Origin: Bacteroidota bacterium
Lineage (GTDB): Bacteria > Bacteroidota > Bacteroidia > Chitinophagales > Chitinophagaceae
Reading direction: 5' to 3'
NCBI GenBank assembly: GCA_023423285.1
Contig: JAFAFV010000071.1
Location: 1-8,235 of the forward strand
Length of the DNA: 8,235 nt
Shown here: positions 6,578-8,235 of the stretch, piece by piece
Layout of the letters: the number at the start of each line of letters is the position of its first letter
How positions within the stretch are numbered: position 1 is the first letter of the stretch
Translations under genes and position numbers: made by a program
Notes under the pieces: model-generated
Told to the model about the DNA's origin: nothing
The model's input: the letters and a program-made list of their open reading frames with translations, nothing else
The model's database searches: none

Positions 6578-6623
6578 CGGGCTAACATTCTACTAAGAGA
6601 GGGTACGCCCTTTCTCTAACAAA

Positions 6624-6764
6624 GTTCCAGTTTCCGGTTTCCAGTTACAAGTTATCAGTTGTCTGTTTTAAACTTTAAATGTTAATGAAAAGTTTCAGAG
6701 ATTTAAATATATACGAGAAATACCCCAAACATGAACCAGTTAACCGGAACGAGTAACCAGCAAC
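6624..6764 (+). repeat. Inverted arrays of GTT-heptad repeats, possible miniature element
   Basis: The left array, 6624-6671, has seven units about 7 nt long beginning with GTT (GTTCCA, GTTTCCG, GTTTCCA, GTTACAA, GTTATCA, GTTGTCT, GTTTTAA). The right array, about 6734-6764, shows the same period on the opposite strand (GTTGCTG, GTTACTC, GTTCCG, GTTAACT, then GGTT). TTCCGGTT 6632-6639 and AACCGGAA 6742-6749 are exact complements. Between the arrays is a short frame resembling the start of a four-helix-bundle protein gene. I recall similar GTTnCCA-type intergenic repeats in Bacteroidota, but their mobility here is inference. The element lies in the untranslated leader between the Cys-rich peptide and metY. 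Confidence 0.55.
6685..6756 (+). pseudogene. Possible remnant of a four-helix-bundle (23S rRNA IVS-type) protein gene
   Basis: A 23-codon frame starts MKSFRDLNIYEK, which resembles the N-terminus of the PF05635 four-helix-bundle family, whose members often open with a F-R-D/E-L-x-V/I-W/Y-x-K pattern. After Lys 12 the resemblance is lost and the frame stops within eleven codons. The family is ~115-125 residues, so almost all of it would be missing. The frame sits exactly between the inverted GTT-heptad arrays, fitting an internally deleted element. A short motif match can arise by chance, so this is tentative. Confidence 0.35.
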
Positions 6765-6808
6765 CACCAATTAGTCATCAATAACAATAAATCTAAAAAT
6801 TTTTAAAA

Positions 6809-8107
6809 ATGCATTTCGACACACTACAAGTACACGCAGGGCAGCAAATTGATCCCACCACAGGCAGCAGGGCCGTGCCTATTTATCAAACCACTTCTTA
6901 CCAGTTCAATGATACTGATCACGCAGCCAATCTTTTTGGTCTTAAAGCGTTTGGTAATATTTATACCCGCATTATGAACCCTACCAGCGATGTGTTTGAG
7001 CAGCGCATAGCAGCTTTAGAGGGCGGCGTTGCAGCTCTGGCAACTTCATCAGGCCAGGCAGCACAGTTCTTGGCCATTACCAATATATTACAGGCCGGTG
7101 AAAACTTTGTTACGTCCGGGCATTTGTATGGCGGCACTTACAACCAGTTTAAGGTTTCCTTTAAAAGGCTGGGCATTGAAGCCCGCTTTGCTGACACAGA
7201 TGATGTGGAAAGCTTCCGCAACAAAATAGATGATAAAACCAAAGCCATTTACTTGGAAACCATCGGCAATCCCCGCCTTAGCATACCCGATTTTGAAAAG
7301 TTTGCAGCGCTGGCAAAAGAGGTAGACCTGCCCCTGATCGTTGACAATACTTTTGGCGCAGCCGGTTTCCTGTTCAAGCCACTGCAACAAGGCGCTAATA
7401 TTGTGGTGCAGGCAGCCACCAAATGGATTGGCGGCCACGGAACCAGCATTGGGGGCGTGATTGTAGACGGTGGCAACTACAACTGGGGCAATGGAAAATT
7501 CCCGCAGTTCTCAGAACCATCAGAAGGTTACCACGGCCTTAAGTTTTGGGAAGTATTTGGAGAAGGCAATCCGCTGGGGCTTCCCAACATAGCTTTTGTA
7601 TTGCGCGCCCGTGTAGAAGGCCTCAGGGATTTTGGCCCATGCCAAAGCCCGTTTAATTCTTTTCTATTATTACAGGGATTGGAAACACTTTCATTAAGGG
7701 TGCAAAAAACAGTAGACAATGCACTAGCCCTGGCACAATGGCTGGAGCAGCGTGAAGACGTGGATTTTGTGTGGTACCCCGGCCTGGAAAGCAGCCCGTA
7801 CCACGAGCTGGCAAAAAAATACCTGACCAACGGTTTTGGTGGTGTGCTGCAATTTGGCATTAAAGGCGGCATTGATACAGGAAAAAAATTCATCAACGCG
7901 CTGAAACTGGTGAGCCACCTGGCCAATGTGGGCGATGCCAAAACCCTGGCTATTCATCCGGCATCTACTACGCACGAACAGTTAAGCAGCGAAGAAAGAG
8001 AAGCTGCCGGCGCGCTGGATAACCTTATTCGCATCAGCGCAGGTATTGAGCATATTGATGATATTAAAGCAGATTTTGAACAGGCATTTAATGCAGTAAA
8101 TGGATAA
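6809..8107 (+). CDS. metY: O-acetylhomoserine sulfhydrylase (O-acetylhomoserine aminocarboxypropyltransferase)
   Basis: This PLP enzyme of the Cys/Met-metabolism family combines O-acetyl-L-homoserine with sulfide to give L-homocysteine and acetate, the step before methionine synthesis. At 432 residues it has the length of this subgroup, longer than cystathionine gamma-synthases. It opens with the typical FDTLQVHAGQQIDPTTGSRA. YTR (52-54) contributes to phosphate binding, SSGQAA (80-85) is the cofactor loop, VDNTFGAAG (178-186) includes the ring-contacting Asp 179, and ATKWIGGHG (203-211) carries the Schiff-base Lys 205. GPCQSPFNSFLLLQGLETLSLR (276-297) and LIRISAGIEHIDD (406-418) complete the substrate and carboxylate site. 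The VFGEGNPLGLPN insert (249-260) is characteristic of the O-acetylhomoserine enzymes. Expression depends on read-through of the SAM terminator ~500 nt upstream, unless an internal promoter exists. The ORF is visibly richer in GC than its neighbours, perhaps from high expression. Confidence 0.93.
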   Translation: MHFDTLQVHAGQQIDPTTGSRAVPIYQTTSYQFNDTDHAANLFGLKAFGNIYTRIMNPTSDVFEQRIAALEGGVAALATSSGQAAQFLAITNILQAGENFVTSGHLYGGTYNQFKVSFKRLGIEARFADTDDVESFRNKIDDKTKAIYLETIGNPRLSIPDFEKFAALAKEVDLPLIVDNTFGAAGFLFKPLQQGANIVVQAATKWIGGHGTSIGGVIVDGGNYNWGNGKFPQFSEPSEGYHGLKFWEVFGEGNPLGLPNIAFVLRARVEGLRDFGPCQSPFNSFLLLQGLETLSLRVQKTVDNALALAQWLEQREDVDFVWYPGLESSPYHELAKKYLTNGFGGVLQFGIKGGIDTGKKFINALKLVSHLANVGDAKTLAIHPASTTHEQLSSEEREAAGALDNLIRISAGIEHIDDIKADFEQAFNAVNG

Positions 8108-8235
8108 CAACCTGAATAGGATAACACAACAGGATCATAAATCGCTGAATCCCCAACCCGGGGATTCAGCAGATTTTTTACTGCGCCCATGGAGGCCGGA
8201 TGATGTGGAAAGCCTTGTGGAACACGCTAACAACA
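8100..8235 (+). CDS. GNAT-family N-acetyltransferase, N-terminal part (3' end outside window)
   Basis: From ATG 8100, which overlaps the last eight bases of metY, the frame stays open for 45 codons to the window end. Residues ~26-45 read DFLLRPWRPDDVESLVEHAN, the usual opening strand and helix of RimJ/RimL-like GNAT acetyltransferases. These transfer acetyl from acetyl-CoA to amines; the acetyl-CoA-binding motif is beyond the window. ATG 8100 is the only in-frame ATG before LRPW. It gives an unusually long N-terminal lead of ~25 residues, which also spans a terminator-like hairpin. The true start could thus be a non-ATG codon nearer LRPW. The 8-base overlap suggests translational coupling to metY. 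Confidence 0.72.
   Translation, partial: MDNNLNRITQQDHKSLNPQPGDSADFLLRPWRPDDVESLVEHANN
8144..8179 (+). terminator. Terminator-like hairpin after metY, inside the GNAT N-terminal codons
   Basis: A perfect 11-bp stem (GCTGAATCCCC 8144-8154 with GGGGATTCAGC 8160-8170, loop AACCC) is followed by AGA and six Ts (8174-8179). It begins 37 nt after the metY stop, the right place for a metY terminator. It also lies in the first codons of the downstream acetyltransferase frame, so it may act as an attenuator rather than a full stop. Confidence 0.72.

Noticed and set aside
6596..6620. Intrinsic terminator after the Cys-rich leader peptide
   Set aside because: The 8-bp hairpin is real on paper, but it is followed by CTAACAAAG rather than a T-run, so I report it only as a structure and not as a terminator.
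6624..6764. CRISPR-like array
   Set aside because: The units are ~7 nt, degenerate, contiguous and inverted in the second half; there are no spacers and no cas genes.
7029..7229. Plus-strand 66-codon frame overlapping metY in another frame
   Set aside because: It overlaps the PLP-binding region of metY, and its composition looks like a shifted reading of that gene.
7088..7941. Long open frames on the minus strand within metY (116 and 137 codons)
   Set aside because: They lie wholly antisense to a well-supported PLP enzyme with conserved motifs. Their translations show no domain or signal I recognise, and the higher GC content here favours chance open frames.

Overview
This window looks like chromosome from a member of the Bacteroidota. 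The evidence is a SusC/SusD outer-membrane pair, lipoproteins with N-terminal lipoboxes, A-rich rather than Shine-Dalgarno translation starts, and promoter-like TATCTTCG boxes close to the Bacteroidota -7 consensus TAnnTTTG. A Chitinophagaceae-like relative is my guess; the sequence does not prove it. All genes read on the + strand.

Left part (1-3583): the 3' end of a susC-type TonB-dependent receptor, a SusD-like lipoprotein of the SusD-like_2 type, and a DUF1735-type surface lipoprotein. They form one operon that ends in a strong intrinsic terminator. This is an outer-membrane oligomer-uptake module with no enzyme inside the visible part. Middle part (3584-5972): an intergenic region carrying a striking scar, then two translationally coupled genes for exported sialidase-fold (beta-propeller) proteins, one a lipoprotein with Asp boxes and one with a cleavable signal peptide. 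They may process a glycan for the neighbouring Sus module, but a terminator separates them from it.

Right part (5973-8235): a methionine-biosynthesis unit. A promoter-like box leads into a SAM-I (S-box) riboswitch with a clearly readable 12-bp antiterminator and 12-bp terminator. About 165 nt further on is a 36-codon reading frame in which seven of the last nine residues are Cys or Met, most simply a sulfur-amino-acid-sensing leader peptide. Then comes a short element made of inverted heptad repeats around what looks like a remnant of a four-helix-bundle protein gene, then metY (O-acetylhomoserine sulfhydrylase). A GNAT acetyltransferase gene starts inside the metY stop region and runs off the window. 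A terminator-like hairpin lies within its first codons.

The most unusual observations are three. First, an aptamer-less copy of the SAM riboswitch leader lies upstream of the sialidase genes: promoter box and terminator are nearly identical but the aptamer is missing. Second, the Cys/Met-rich leader peptide is stacked downstream of the SAM riboswitch, suggesting two-input control of metY. Third, the heptad inverted-repeat element has inserted into the metY leader.
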